Positions 34,327 through 43,184 of a stretch of 45,542 nt of DNA are shown here, in pieces; position 1 is the first letter of the stretch, and every line of letters starts with the position of its first letter. A program made the position numbers and the translations under genes. This DNA comes from DASCNA01 sp036011305 (GTDB taxonomy: Bacteria; Verrucomicrobiota; Lentisphaeria; Victivallales; GWF2-38-69): positions 1-45,542 of the forward strand of contig DASCNA010000056.1 of NCBI GenBank assembly GCA_036011305.1. Direction: 5' to 3'. Under the pieces are notes generated by a model, which saw only the letters and a list, made by a program, of their open reading frames with translations, had not been told where the DNA came from and did not search any database.

Positions 34327-35418
34327 TTACCCCAATATTTGACCGTCTGTTCCTAAAAATACACCCCTGAGATTCATTTTAAGCGCTTCAGGGTTTGTTG
34401 CAAATTTTATTGCCTGCTCTTCAGTTATTGTACCTTCATTCACCAAATCTACTAATGCCTGGTTAAATGTCTGCATACCTTCGTTTTTACTTCCTTCAAT
34501 TGCAGGGGCTAATTTGTCTAATTTATTTTCAGACAACAAAGATTGTATTATCGGGGTATTCAACATTATTTCAACGGCAGGAATAACTCCTTTGCCAGTT
34601 ATTTTAGGAATTAACCGTTGGGATATTATTGCAGCAAGGCTGTTTGCAAGAGATTTTCTTAAAGCCAGATGCTCAGATGCATCATAAAAATCAAGCAGTC
34701 TGTTAATGCTCTGTGATGCATTCATAGTATGGAGAGTAGAAAATATTAAATGTCCAGTATCTGCTGCCTTTAAAGCAGCATCAAAACTTTCTTTAGATCT
34801 CATTTCACCAACAACAATTATATCAGGATCCTGCCGTAGACTGTGAATAAAGGCGCTGTCAAATGAAATAGTGTCCAAACCCACTTCTCTTTGTTCTATA
34901 AAGCTTTTCTCATCAAAGAATTCATATTCTATAGGATCTTCAATTGTGATGATATGCTTACTTTTATGTTCGTTAATATAGTTAATTATCGAAGCTAGTG
35001 TTGTAGATTTTCCTGAACCGGTAGTGCCGGTTAGAAATACAATACCTCTTTCGAGTTCTGCTATCTTTTTGGTTTGAGGAGGAAGTCCAAGAGACTTAAA
35101 ATCAAGAATTTTAGCTTTTACATGTCTCATTGTAATGCCTGTTGATCCTCTTTGCTTATGAATGTTTACTCTGAATCTGCCTACATCATCTTCTACATAG
35201 GAAACATCCACATCGCCTAATGCTTCATATTTTTTTAGTAATATATCATTCAGCATTAAATCAATAAATTTATCAACTACATTTTTAGTTGCTTTGAAAT
35301 CACATTCGACTAATCCTCCATCTATCCTCATACTGATTAATGCATCAGTTTTGATATGTATGTCAGAAGCGTTGGAATCAACTGCAAGTTTAAGTACATC
35401 TCTTAATGGGTTATGCAT
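34327..35418 (-). CDS. PilT/PilU-type secretion ATPase
   Basis: A 363-residue hexameric ATPase of the type IV pilus retraction (PilT/PilU) group. It has an N-terminal PAS-like domain with A-S-D-I-H-I-K near residue 18, then Walker A G-T-T-G-S-G-K-S-T-T near 130, the Asp box I-E-D-P-I-E-Y near 160, Walker B I-I-V-V-G-E-M-R near 198 and the His box S-T-L-H-T-M-N-A near 227. It should act at the inner membrane to depolymerise pili and power twitching. No pilus genes are adjacent. The C-terminus lacks the A-I-R-L-x-E motif as I remember it for PilT, so PilU is also possible. It lies 19 nt downstream of an exported protein in the same direction. Confidence 0.88.
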   Translation of the reverse strand: MHNPLRDVLKLAVDSNASDIHIKTDALISMRIDGGLVECDFKATKNVVDKFIDLMLNDILLKKYEALGDVDVSYVEDDVGRFRVNIHKQRGSTGITMRHVKAKILDFKSLGLPPQTKKIAELERGIVFLTGTTGSGKSTTLASIINYINEHKSKHIITIEDPIEYEFFDEKSFIEQREVGLDTISFDSAFIHSLRQDPDIIVVGEMRSKESFDAALKAADTGHLIFSTLHTMNASQSINRLLDFYDASEHLALRKSLANSLAAIISQRLIPKITGKGVIPAVEIMLNTPIIQSLLSENKLDKLAPAIEGSKNEGMQTFNQALVDLVNEGTITEEQAIKFATNPEALKMNLRGVFLGTDGQILG

Positions 35419-35437
35419 AATTAAACTTTTTCCTTGA

Positions 35438-36208
35438 TCATTTTGTTATAGATTTGTTACTGTTAAGTTGATCTTTTTCAAGCGCCATTTTAAGTGCAGT
35501 TTTATAAGTAGCATAACAAGGTACTACTATTTCTCCTTCATTAGGGACAGATTTATGAACCTTAGTAGGGTCAACACTCTTCTCGTCAGGTAAAAATTCA
35601 GCACCGCCGTCATTTGATTGATCTGAAACTCCAATATCAATTTTCTTAGTCATAGAAACAGGATAAACATATCCACTCCATTTAGTCTTTGAAGATATAA
35701 TCAATCCTATAAGATAAATTCTACCTAGAGATTGGAATTCTGTTCCCATCGAAGATATTACTCTTGCCCAGCCAACGGTACCATCATTTTGAGGGGTTAG
35801 GGCTGAAAACATAATTTTAATTTTTTTTGCTTCTAATAAACTTGTAATTCTTTCAGTTTCTATACCTAACTTTTTCAAGTACTGTTGCTGCTTTTCCGAC
35901 TGTACCTCAGCTTCTTTTGCTTTTTGATATTGAGTATTCATCCATTTGTTATGCTGCTTAGTATAATTATTATATTCACCTGAGTTATATCCATATTTTG
36001 ATCTGATTTTCTCTGGTAGATTTTTAAAATCTACGTGAAGCACGTCATTAAATCCATCGTTATCTGTATAACTGATAATAATTCCGTTCTGCATTTTTTT
36101 TATAACTTCAGCATTTTTATATGTTTTTCCGTCAAGCGTAGTTATATCTACTGCAAATATTTCAAGAGAAAACAGAACAATAAGAAATATTGCTAATAAT
36201 TTCAGCAT
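35438..36208 (-). CDS. Exported protein with PVC-type N-terminal segment
   Basis: About 256 residues with a signal peptide (about 1-18, ending in I-F-A). The next 50 residues read D-I-T-T-L-D-G-K-T-Y, then a strand-rich middle and L-P-E-K-I-R-S-K-Y-G-Y. I associate this segment with small exported proteins of Lentisphaerota and Verrucomicrobiota. A charged, helical stretch (about 80-115, K-A-K-E-A-E-V-Q-S-E-K) follows, then a folded part with no motif I can name. I chose the ATG at 36208, with AAAGG 11 nt upstream, over a GTG four codons earlier. It precedes the PilT-like gene by 19 nt, so co-transcription is likely. The role is unknown. Confidence 0.7.
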   Translation of the reverse strand: MLKLLAIFLIVLFSLEIFAVDITTLDGKTYKNAEVIKKMQNGIIISYTDNDGFNDVLHVDFKNLPEKIRSKYGYNSGEYNNYTKQHNKWMNTQYQKAKEAEVQSEKQQQYLKKLGIETERITSLLEAKKIKIMFSALTPQNDGTVGWARVISSMGTEFQSLGRIYLIGLIISSKTKWSGYVYPVSMTKKIDIGVSDQSNDGGAEFLPDEKSVDPTKVHKSVPNEGEIVVPCYATYKTALKMALEKDQLNSNKSITK

Positions 36209-36391
36209 AATTACGAGCACCTTTATTCTTTATAATTTAATTCATTTTAATCAAATTATAACTGAAAAAAACATATTAATCAATTGAATATCTATGTATA
36301 AATCCGGTGCTGTTATTGAAATTCAATATTTCTTCATTAGATTAATTTTCAATCATTACATTAATAATATTAAATATTGCTTAAAATAACT

Positions 36392-36970
36392 ATGAAAGTT
36401 AGAGATAGCGGAATGCCTGATGAAACTTATTGGGAAAGTTTCTTTAAACCGGAATGCCTGTTGGATAATTTTATTGAAGATAAAATTTCCGGCAACATAG
36501 TAGAATTTGGCTGTGGATACGGGACTTTTACAATTGCCGCAGCACATAAAACTACTGGAAATATTATCTGTTTTGATATCGAAAAAGATATGATAGAAAG
36601 GACCAATACCAGATGTACTGCAGATGGATTGAATAATGTAATCACTATAAACAGAGATTTTATTAGTAACGGTACCGGTTTGAGAAACAGTTCTGTCGAA
36701 TTCGTAATGCTATTCAATCTCCTTCACTTACAAAACCCTCATATAATACTCAGAGAAGCATTTAGAATTCTATGTAAAGGAGGGAAATTAGCAGTCATTC
36801 ATTGGAATTATGATTCCTCTACTCCAAGAGGTCCTTCTTTGGAAATAAGACCCAAACCTGAACAATGTAAATTGTGGGGAGAAAAAGCAGGCTTTACTTT
36901 TGAGAGCTATATCGACTTAAAATGCTGCCCGTATCATTACGGACTTTCGTTAATTAAAACTGCTAAATAG
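36392..36970 (+). CDS. SAM-dependent methyltransferase
   Basis: A 192-residue class I methyltransferase: motif I V-E-F-G-C-G-Y-G-T-F near residue 42, an acidic F-D-I-E-K end of strand 2 near 64, and L-F-N-L-L-H-L near 110 in the strand-4 region. The opening M-K-V-R-D-S-G-M-P-D-E looks conserved to me in a family of small methyltransferases, so I start at the ATG at 36392 rather than the TTG 15 nt earlier. The acceptor is unknown: small molecules and proteins are both possible, and no neighbour narrows it. It is divergent from the PilT-region genes and precedes tyrA by 100 nt in the same direction. Confidence 0.82.
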   Translation: MKVRDSGMPDETYWESFFKPECLLDNFIEDKISGNIVEFGCGYGTFTIAAAHKTTGNIICFDIEKDMIERTNTRCTADGLNNVITINRDFISNGTGLRNSSVEFVMLFNLLHLQNPHIILREAFRILCKGGKLAVIHWNYDSSTPRGPSLEIRPKPEQCKLWGEKAGFTFESYIDLKCCPYHYGLSLIKTAK

Positions 36971-37070
36971 AATTTATTTTAAATATTGACATTGTTTTTC
37001 TACTAATTTATTTATAGTTATTCTATAAAATAAAAATATAACTTTATAAAACCAGCCTAAGGATATTTTA

Positions 37071-37832
37071 ATGTTTTGTGATAACGACCGATTAAATATA
37101 GGAATTATTGGATACGGAAATTTTGGAAAACTGATGACCTATCACCTTTCTAAGTTCCATAATATATATGTGTATGATAAAAACATTAATCCTAAAGTTA
37201 AACTTCCTGAGAAAGTTCATTTTACAAACCTGGATAAAATAACCGACTGTAAAATCTTGATAATAGCTGTAGCAATGGGAGCATTTGAGTCAGTTGTAAA
37301 ATCTATACATAATAGACTTAAACCCGGTACGTTGATAATGGAAGTTACTTCTGTAAAAATAAGACCGTTGGAAATACTGGAAAAATATCTCTCAGATGAT
37401 ATTGAAATCCTCGGCACACATCCTTTATTTGGCCCGCAAAGTACAAAGGACGGCATAAAAGGTCGTAAAATTGCATTATTTCCAGTGCGCTGCAGCAGCA
37501 CTGAATGCATTAAAAAATTTCTTTTTGATAAATTAAAATTAAAAATTCTGGAAATGTCTCCTGAACAACATGATAAAGAGATGGCTCAGGTGCAGGCTCT
37601 CAGTCATTTTGTAGGCCATGCATTTAAAAAAATCAACTTAACCGATTATAAAACAAATACAGCTACATATAATCATTTACTCACTGCACGTGATATTGTT
37701 GCAAATGACTCAGATGATCTTTTTAATACAATACAGAATGAAAATCCGTATGCCTCAGATATGAGAAACAGATTTTTAGATGCAATTCAAGCCACCCAGG
37801 AAGAAATATTAAAATGCAAGAAACACTTATAA
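37071..37832 (+). CDS. tyrA: Prephenate/arogenate dehydrogenase
   Basis: A 253-residue NAD(P)-dependent enzyme of tyrosine synthesis. An N-terminal Rossmann fold (G-I-I-G-Y-G-N-F-G near residue 12) leads to L-G-T-H-P-L-F-G-P-Q-S near 116, which holds the active-site His and substrate loop of the prephenate/arogenate dehydrogenase family. A helical dimerisation part follows, with Q-V-Q-A-L-S-H-F near 170. The short length and lack of an ACT or chorismate mutase domain resemble the plant-like and cyanobacterial arogenate enzymes, so arogenate may be the substrate. The shikimate entry enzyme in the window is the DAHP synthase at 18302. The AAGGATATTTT leader gives an acceptable ribosome-binding site. 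Confidence 0.87.
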   Translation: MFCDNDRLNIGIIGYGNFGKLMTYHLSKFHNIYVYDKNINPKVKLPEKVHFTNLDKITDCKILIIAVAMGAFESVVKSIHNRLKPGTLIMEVTSVKIRPLEILEKYLSDDIEILGTHPLFGPQSTKDGIKGRKIALFPVRCSSTECIKKFLFDKLKLKILEMSPEQHDKEMAQVQALSHFVGHAFKKINLTDYKTNTATYNHLLTARDIVANDSDDLFNTIQNENPYASDMRNRFLDAIQATQEEILKCKKHL

Positions 37833-37913
37833 TATGATTTCTAAATAGATTCCAACTTGTTTATATGAGCAATAAAATTCAGGACAGTTTTTAAAACTTT
37901 AAATCTGAAACTG

Positions 37914-38549
37914 TTATGTAATATTATTTATATTGTACATCTGGTAGAGTTTCAGTATTATTTTTTTTGCATAATAGGGATCAGTAGCCCATTTTCCTTT
38001 TCCAAGCTGTGAGACATATCTGGCAGATCCTCTTTGTACATATGTAAACCTTGGATCAACACGCTTATACCGCAAGGGCTTTCTGCTGGCATAAGCTTTC
38101 AAATGCTGGATCTGCGCCCTCACCCCTTCACGTATTGAACCGAATTTAGCTCCCATTGCACCATCATCTGTAGAGCCTATTCCTGCAAAATTATTCTGAA
38201 AAGGCTTTACCTGCCCTCCAAATCTCAGAAAATCAGTCTCTATACACATTTGGATGAATGCTACATCTGAATTAACTCCCTCTTTTCGTGCTTCCTGTAT
38301 ATATAGTTTGGCAAACCTTACAATAAATTTCTTATTAATGTTTCCATTATACGCTATGAAAAATCTTGCCAACTGTACAGAAGACGCTTTACCATATCCC
38401 ATAATAGAAACATCATTATATTTTGTTACTCTTTTCTTGTATTGAGGAAGACGATCATTATAACTATATCCATTAGAACATGCTGTAAACACCAACAATA
38501 TAAAAAAACAGTTTAAAGCATTGTAGATAAGATTTTTGTGTAATTTCAT
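37914..38549 (-). CDS. Lipoprotein with glucosaminidase (GH73-like) domain
   Basis: A 211-residue lipoprotein: signal and lipobox F-T-A-C with lipidated C24, then a linker and a lysozyme-like fold. I-E-T-D-F-L-R-F-G near residue 108 supplies the acidic residue expected for catalysis, and N-N-F-A-G-I-G-S-T near 125, G-S-I-R-E-G-V-R-A near 142 and Y-V-S-Q-L-G-K-G-K-W-A-T-D near 178 are glucosaminidase-family segments. It should cleave N-acetylglucosamine links in peptidoglycan while tethered to a membrane, remodelling the cell wall. A 7-bp stem (ACAGTTT/AAACTGT) before its stop may separate it from tyrA. It is a single gene. Confidence 0.78.
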   Translation of the reverse strand: MKLHKNLIYNALNCFFILLVFTACSNGYSYNDRLPQYKKRVTKYNDVSIMGYGKASSVQLARFFIAYNGNINKKFIVRFAKLYIQEARKEGVNSDVAFIQMCIETDFLRFGGQVKPFQNNFAGIGSTDDGAMGAKFGSIREGVRAQIQHLKAYASRKPLRYKRVDPRFTYVQRGSARYVSQLGKGKWATDPYYAKKIILKLYQMYNINNIT

Positions 38550-38814
38550 AAAAATATCCGTAAAAATAGACTGATTTGTTTTTCTATTTTACTTTTATTT
38601 TATACAAAACAAAAGTATTTTACATACTTTGTTGCAAATAACTTACTATTTTATATTCATATCACATATTTTTACTATTTGGTTCTAGATTAGTTAATTT
38701 TTAAAAATATCAATTAATATGAATGAAATTTAAAAATAAATAATTACAGTACCGTCAAATGACATTATTAATAACATAATAAATAGCGTAAAAGTAAAAA
38801 CATAAGGAGATACT

Positions 38815-40392
38815 ATGAAGAAAATCCTAATTCCAACTAAGCTGGATAAGATTTCAGAAGAATTATTGGTTAAAAAAGGTTATGTGGTAGTGGCAGATTC
38901 AGAAACACCTATCAATGAATTGATTGCTCAAAACCCTGACACTAATGCAATTGTTGTTAGAAGCGAAAAAGTAACTCCTGAAATTATTGATGCACTTCCT
39001 GATCTTAAACTCGTAGTAAGGGCCGGCGCCGGTTACAATACAATAGATACTAAACATGCAAGAGGAAAAAACATTGATGTAATGAATACACCCGGTGCTA
39101 ATTCCAATGCCGTTGCAGAAGAAGTAATTGCACTATATTTAGCTGCATATAGGAATATTGTTAAAGGTGACAGTTCTACTCGTGCAGGCGGTTGGGATAA
39201 AAAGAAGCTCATGGGCCGTGAGATTACTGAAAAAACTATCGGTATTATCGGACTTGGAAATATTGGCCGCCTTGTAGTGAAACGACTTCAGGGATTCGAT
39301 ATGAAATTCCTTGCCTACGATCCATTCATATCTGCGGATTATGCCGATGAATTAGGTGTTGAGCTTATGACAATGCCGGAAATCTTTGAAAAAGCAGACT
39401 GCATATCACTACATATTCCTGAAAATGATGAGACTCGCGGAAGCATAGACAAATCGTTATTCAGCTTAATGAAGCCTGGTTCTGTTCTTGTTAACTGTGC
39501 TCGTGCAGGAATCATTAATGAAGATGATCTTCGTACTGCTAAAGCTGAAAAAGGATTACTCTTCTGTAATGACGTATATCCTAAAGATGCTGCTGGTGAA
39601 AAATCAGTAACAGATATAGCCGATATTATGCTTCCTCACCTAGGAGCAAGTACATTTGAGGCTAATTTTAATGCAGCTAAAAGAGCAGCAAAACAGATCC
39701 TTGACTATTTTGAAAAAGGCATTACTAAATGTGTAGTTAACAAAGATCTTCCTGACGGTTTAGATGTTAACTATCAGAAACTTGCAAATATCATTACAAA
39801 ATTTGCTCGAAATTACTTAGGTGAAAACAGGCAACCTCATAAAATTGAAACAAGTTTCTACGGCGACCTGCATCAATATTCTAAATGGTTATTAAGACCT
39901 ATTATTAAAGGTATATGCCCAAATGTTGATTATCAGATGATTTCAGCAAACCCAAAAGATTTTCTAAAAGACAGCGGTATTCTATTTAAAAACCGTGACA
40001 CAGAAGATAATACTACTTATGGAAACTCAATGACTATCGATCTTTTCGAAGGCAGAGATGTTATAAATAAAGTTTCTATAAGAGGTACAATTACTGAAGG
40101 AAATTTGATTATTTCAAGAATTAATAATTTTGATAAATTATATCTTGAACCAAACGGAAACAATCTGTTCTTTGAGTACGATGACAGACCTGGAGTAATT
40201 GGTGCAATAACAAGTACATTAGGTGATCATGATATTAATATTAATGAAATCAGAGCACCGCAGGATAAAAAGAAGACCCATGCACTCATAGCATTAAAAA
40301 CAGATAAACCTGTAGCTGATGAATTAGTTGAAGACATTAAAACTAAAATCAGTGCTATAAATGCCTTTTTTATCCCAATAAATACAAAATAA
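38815..40392 (+). CDS. serA: D-3-phosphoglycerate dehydrogenase
   Basis: A 525-residue enzyme that starts serine synthesis by oxidising 3-phosphoglycerate with NAD. The substrate domain (about 1-95 and 290-315) flanks a Rossmann domain with I-G-I-I-G-L-G-N-I-G-R near residue 141. Catalytic pieces are the Arg in N-C-A-R-A-G near 230 and the His in L-P-H-L-G-A-S-T near 272. A middle domain (about 320-440) matches the long-form insertion, and an ACT domain (about 450-525, R-P-G-V-I-G-A) suggests serine feedback. AAGGAG sits 5 nt before the ATG, one of the strongest sites in the window. A hairpin ends the gene. Confidence 0.93.
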   Translation: MKKILIPTKLDKISEELLVKKGYVVVADSETPINELIAQNPDTNAIVVRSEKVTPEIIDALPDLKLVVRAGAGYNTIDTKHARGKNIDVMNTPGANSNAVAEEVIALYLAAYRNIVKGDSSTRAGGWDKKKLMGREITEKTIGIIGLGNIGRLVVKRLQGFDMKFLAYDPFISADYADELGVELMTMPEIFEKADCISLHIPENDETRGSIDKSLFSLMKPGSVLVNCARAGIINEDDLRTAKAEKGLLFCNDVYPKDAAGEKSVTDIADIMLPHLGASTFEANFNAAKRAAKQILDYFEKGITKCVVNKDLPDGLDVNYQKLANIITKFARNYLGENRQPHKIETSFYGDLHQYSKWLLRPIIKGICPNVDYQMISANPKDFLKDSGILFKNRDTEDNTTYGNSMTIDLFEGRDVINKVSIRGTITEGNLIISRINNFDKLYLEPNGNNLFFEYDDRPGVIGAITSTLGDHDININEIRAPQDKKKTHALIALKTDKPVADELVEDIKTKISAINAFFIPINTK

Positions 40393-40730
40393 TTATTATT
40401 TATGTTAAATGGTTAATAAAAATCTGGAAACATAAATGTTATAAAGATACATAAAACAGGTATAAATAGAGAATTCTATTCATACCTGTTTCTATTATAT
40501 ATATCAAGTAGCGGCACATGAAAAACCTTTAAAAAAAGTAAAACTAACCTGGACAGCAAGTCTTAATACAAACTGACATTGAGTGTATGATCATGTATTA
40601 ATTTTTACAATTTATGCTATCCATTTTAGAGGTTATCTTATGCTCCCTTTGATGGATTATTATTAATGCCTCGTTCTATTGACGCGGTAGTTTAGTAATA
40701 GACAAAAATAGTTTATGGATATGATTGAAT
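40393..40730. other. Gap between serA and the next minus-strand gene
   Basis: Beyond the serA hairpin I see nothing convincing in about 240 nt: only short frames and no tRNA-like cloverleaf. The G+C looks slightly higher than in neighbouring gaps, so an eroded gene or an RNA cannot be excluded. Confidence 0.4.
40454..40491 (+). terminator. Terminator after serA
   Basis: AAACAGGTAT (40454-40463) pairs with ATACCTGTTT (40482-40491), and AATAGA with TCTATT inside it. The tail is CTATTATAT, T-rich but not a pure T run. Confidence 0.7.
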
Positions 40731-41153
40731 TTATTCATAAATTTTGCTGTTTTGCAGAGTTATAACATGCATGTTAACATTCCAGACAGGTCTTATTTCG
40801 AATATGCCTCTTGCTTTTATCTTAGTATCCATTGCTTTAGAATTCTTAACTATTTTATTTAATTTTTTTATATATTTTGTTTTTATATATACAATCATAT
40901 TAACTTCTTCATTTTTTTGTTCCTTGTTAAATGCTATATATATTGGAATTTCACCTGCATGAATTTCTCCAGTTCTTCTATAATATCCTTTGATTTCAAC
41001 AATTTTGTTTTGGTATTGCTCAATTAATGTTCTATCTGTCAAAATTGCTATTGCTCGTCTTTCTGAAGTTATCTCAAGTGCCGCTTGTGTTTTTATTGCA
41101 AGAGTCAAACAAAAAGCTATTATCAATGATCTAAACATAACTTTAATATTCAT
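40731..41153 (-). CDS. Small exported protein, possible OB-fold
   Basis: About 140 residues from the ATG at 41153. A signal peptide (M-F-R-S-L-I-I-A-F near residue 6, ending in K-T-Q-A) is followed by a strand-rich domain with I-V-E-I-K-G-Y-Y-R-R, I-P-I-Y-I-A-F and I-K-A-R-G-I-F-E, a spacing compatible with an OB-fold of about 100 residues. No catalytic residues stand out. The longer frame starts 28 codons earlier without signal-peptide logic, so I reject it. The protein should be periplasmic. It has no clear partner; the next gene on this strand encodes a lipoprotein about 320 nt upstream. Confidence 0.55.
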   Translation of the reverse strand: MNIKVMFRSLIIAFCLTLAIKTQAALEITSERRAIAILTDRTLIEQYQNKIVEIKGYYRRTGEIHAGEIPIYIAFNKEQKNEEVNMIVYIKTKYIKKLNKIVKNSKAMDTKIKARGIFEIRPVWNVNMHVITLQNSKIYE

Positions 41154-41473
41154 ATGTTTTTTCTCAAAATAAGGGTTTTTGAAGAGAAAAATCTTCAAGT
41201 TAATGTTTATGATATTTAGTTGGTGACTTGTTTTCAATACCAGTAAGTAAAAACAACACCATTACAAGTTTATAAAAATGAATAGTTTACATATGTAAAC
41301 TTGATTGTTAAGGGTAATGATTCATTAAAACCTTCATTTACTGATATTCTAATCTTTTCGTTTATAAAATTAGCATTCTAATGAGAATAAAAAATTTAAT
41401 GCCCACGAGTTACATTGGATAGCACGGTCCAAAATTTACACTCATCAGTTTAATAGTATCTTAGTGCAATTAC
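41154..41473. other. Gap with a short direct repeat
   Basis: The sequence TTTACACTCAT occurs at 41435-41445 and again at 41483-41493, the second copy inside the 3' end of the lipoprotein gene. No gene or RNA structure is seen in the 320 nt. Confidence 0.4.
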
Positions 41474-41845
41474 TTATTGATTTTTACACTCATTATTAAA
41501 TTGTTTTTCAATATTACTATTCATGTTATTGATATAATTATTTATCTCTTTTTTACCCTTAGGTGAGTTATATGCCGGTCCATTGGGCTGTACCGGTTGA
41601 ATATCGGGTGGGGAATTATTATCTGATATACCCGGGCTGTTGTCAATACTATTTACATCATTATAATCATTTGCTAGTTCGTTAGCATCTGTTAGAAAAT
41701 TTTCAGTATTTTCAGCATTAATATCACCGAAATAAGGATCATCTGAATATGAATTTGATTGACAGCCTATCATTATTAAAAATGACAGTGACATGAGTAA
41801 TATTAGGATTTTTGACATGAGTAGATTAATTTTAGATTTCCTCAT
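41474..41845 (-). CDS. Small asparagine-rich lipoprotein
   Basis: A 123-residue lipoprotein starting at the ATG at 41845, with AGAGGG 9 nt upstream; the frame also has a TTG one codon earlier. The signal ends in I-M-I-G-C (C28). The mature part is low-complexity, rich in Asn, Asp, Ser and Pro, with N-D-Y-N-D-V-N-S near residue 60 and a short P-P-D-I-Q-P-V-Q-P stretch, and looks disordered until a helical C-terminal end with a lone Cys. No family is recognised. It lies 117 nt downstream of the permease gene on the same strand, but no link is evident. Confidence 0.6.
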   Translation of the reverse strand: MRKSKINLLMSKILILLMSLSFLIMIGCQSNSYSDDPYFGDINAENTENFLTDANELANDYNDVNSIDNSPGISDNNSPPDIQPVQPNGPAYNSPKGKKEINNYINNMNSNIEKQFNNECKNQ

Positions 41846-41962
41846 CAAAAAATACCCTCTTCAATGGTTATTATCATATTTATTCATGTATTCAGATTAT
41901 TTTAACAATATTCGGTATTTATAATTCTCTTATTATTAATTATACATTAACAGCTAAATTCA

Positions 41963-42985
41963 TCATCTGTTTCTAAAATTAATCCTGGGATCAGCCAGAA
42001 CATACATAATATCTGCTACTAAAATCCCAAGCAGAGTTAATGCACCGCTAAAACAGAATAAACTCATTAACAGTGGGATATCTCTACTACTTAAAGCCAG
42101 CATTGACAGATCCCCCATGCCGGGAATGCTGAATACATATTCTATGATAATACTTCCTGCAATCAAACCGGGTATCAATCCAGCAAACAGAGTTATCAGG
42201 GTTATGATCGCATTTCTTAGTGCATGTTTGAATATGACTATGTACTCAGGTAAGCCTTTAGCCCTGGCTGTTCTGACATAATCTTTTCTGACAACTTCCA
42301 GCATGCTTGCCCTGGCATATCTTGACAGACCAGCAAAACCTGAATAGGATAAGCAGACTATAGGCAATACATAGTGTGTTGAAACCTGAAAAAAAATCTG
42401 CCATGTACTCAATCCTTCTATATTCCCAATAGTGATTCCTTTTAAAGGAAACAAGGGATAAATTCCTCCTTTACATAATATAGTCTGCAATAGCAATGCT
42501 ACCCAGAAAACAGGAAGAGAATAAAGAAAAAACAGCATAAAAGTTATAAATCTATCTAATCTTTTTCGTTTTGTCACGGCAGAGAAAACTCCAAGTGGAA
42601 TTGATATTAGATATGTTATAAGTATTGCCCAGAAATTGATTGTTAAAGTTACAGGAAGTCTTTCCAGAATTAAAGAAAGTACTGGTCTCCCTTTATCTAC
42701 GGCTATTGATGTTCCAAAGTTTCCGTAAAAAACAATATCCTTGAACCACATTACCAACCCTATATAAATTGGCTTGTCCAAATAGAGTCGTTTTTCCATT
42801 GTAATATTCTTTGACAATACTTCCTGATCTGCACTGAATCCTGTATTCCCGGCAGTATTCTCTCCCAGAAATGAACTTTTAGTAGGATCTCCAGGTGATA
42901 TCCTAAGCAGACAGTAACTGACGATCATTATTATAAGCAAAGTGAAAAGTGCTAAAATAACTCTTTTGAATATATACAATGTCAT
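41963..42985 (-). CDS. DppB/OppB-type ABC transporter permease, isolated
   Basis: A 340-residue inner-membrane permease of the peptide/nickel ABC family. It opens with F-K-R-V-I-L-A-L (DppB-type start) and R-I-S-P-G-D-P near residue 29, has about six membrane helices, and shows the EAA-type loop A-R-A-K-G-L-P near residue 240 that contacts the ATPase, followed by H-A-L-R-N-A. I-P-G-M-G near 295 is typical. Such permeases normally sit beside a DppC permease, ATPases and a binding protein. None is present within this window on either side. No clear ribosome-binding site is seen before the ATG. The substrate is unknown, with peptides the likely class. Confidence 0.87.
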   Translation of the reverse strand: MTLYIFKRVILALFTLLIIMIVSYCLLRISPGDPTKSSFLGENTAGNTGFSADQEVLSKNITMEKRLYLDKPIYIGLVMWFKDIVFYGNFGTSIAVDKGRPVLSLILERLPVTLTINFWAILITYLISIPLGVFSAVTKRKRLDRFITFMLFFLYSLPVFWVALLLQTILCKGGIYPLFPLKGITIGNIEGLSTWQIFFQVSTHYVLPIVCLSYSGFAGLSRYARASMLEVVRKDYVRTARAKGLPEYIVIFKHALRNAIITLITLFAGLIPGLIAGSIIIEYVFSIPGMGDLSMLALSSRDIPLLMSLFCFSGALTLLGILVADIMYVLADPRINFRNR

Positions 42986-43184
42986 TTTATTATTTTGTAT
43001 TATTTTAAAAAGTGAGATTAATGAATAGTAAATCTCATAACAGTTGTTTCTGCCAGTATTATTTGATATTAATTTATAATTTCATTTTCCAGCAATATCA
43101 CTTTACGTCTGACAAAAAAGCTTTAGATTATATTTAAAGATATTTGGGCTAATAACAATTTATTAATATTTGATAGGTGGTGTT

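Noticed and set aside
41435..41493. TTTACACTCAT direct repeats as insertion target duplication
   Set aside because: Only 37 nt lie between the copies and no mobile element or terminal inverted repeat is present.
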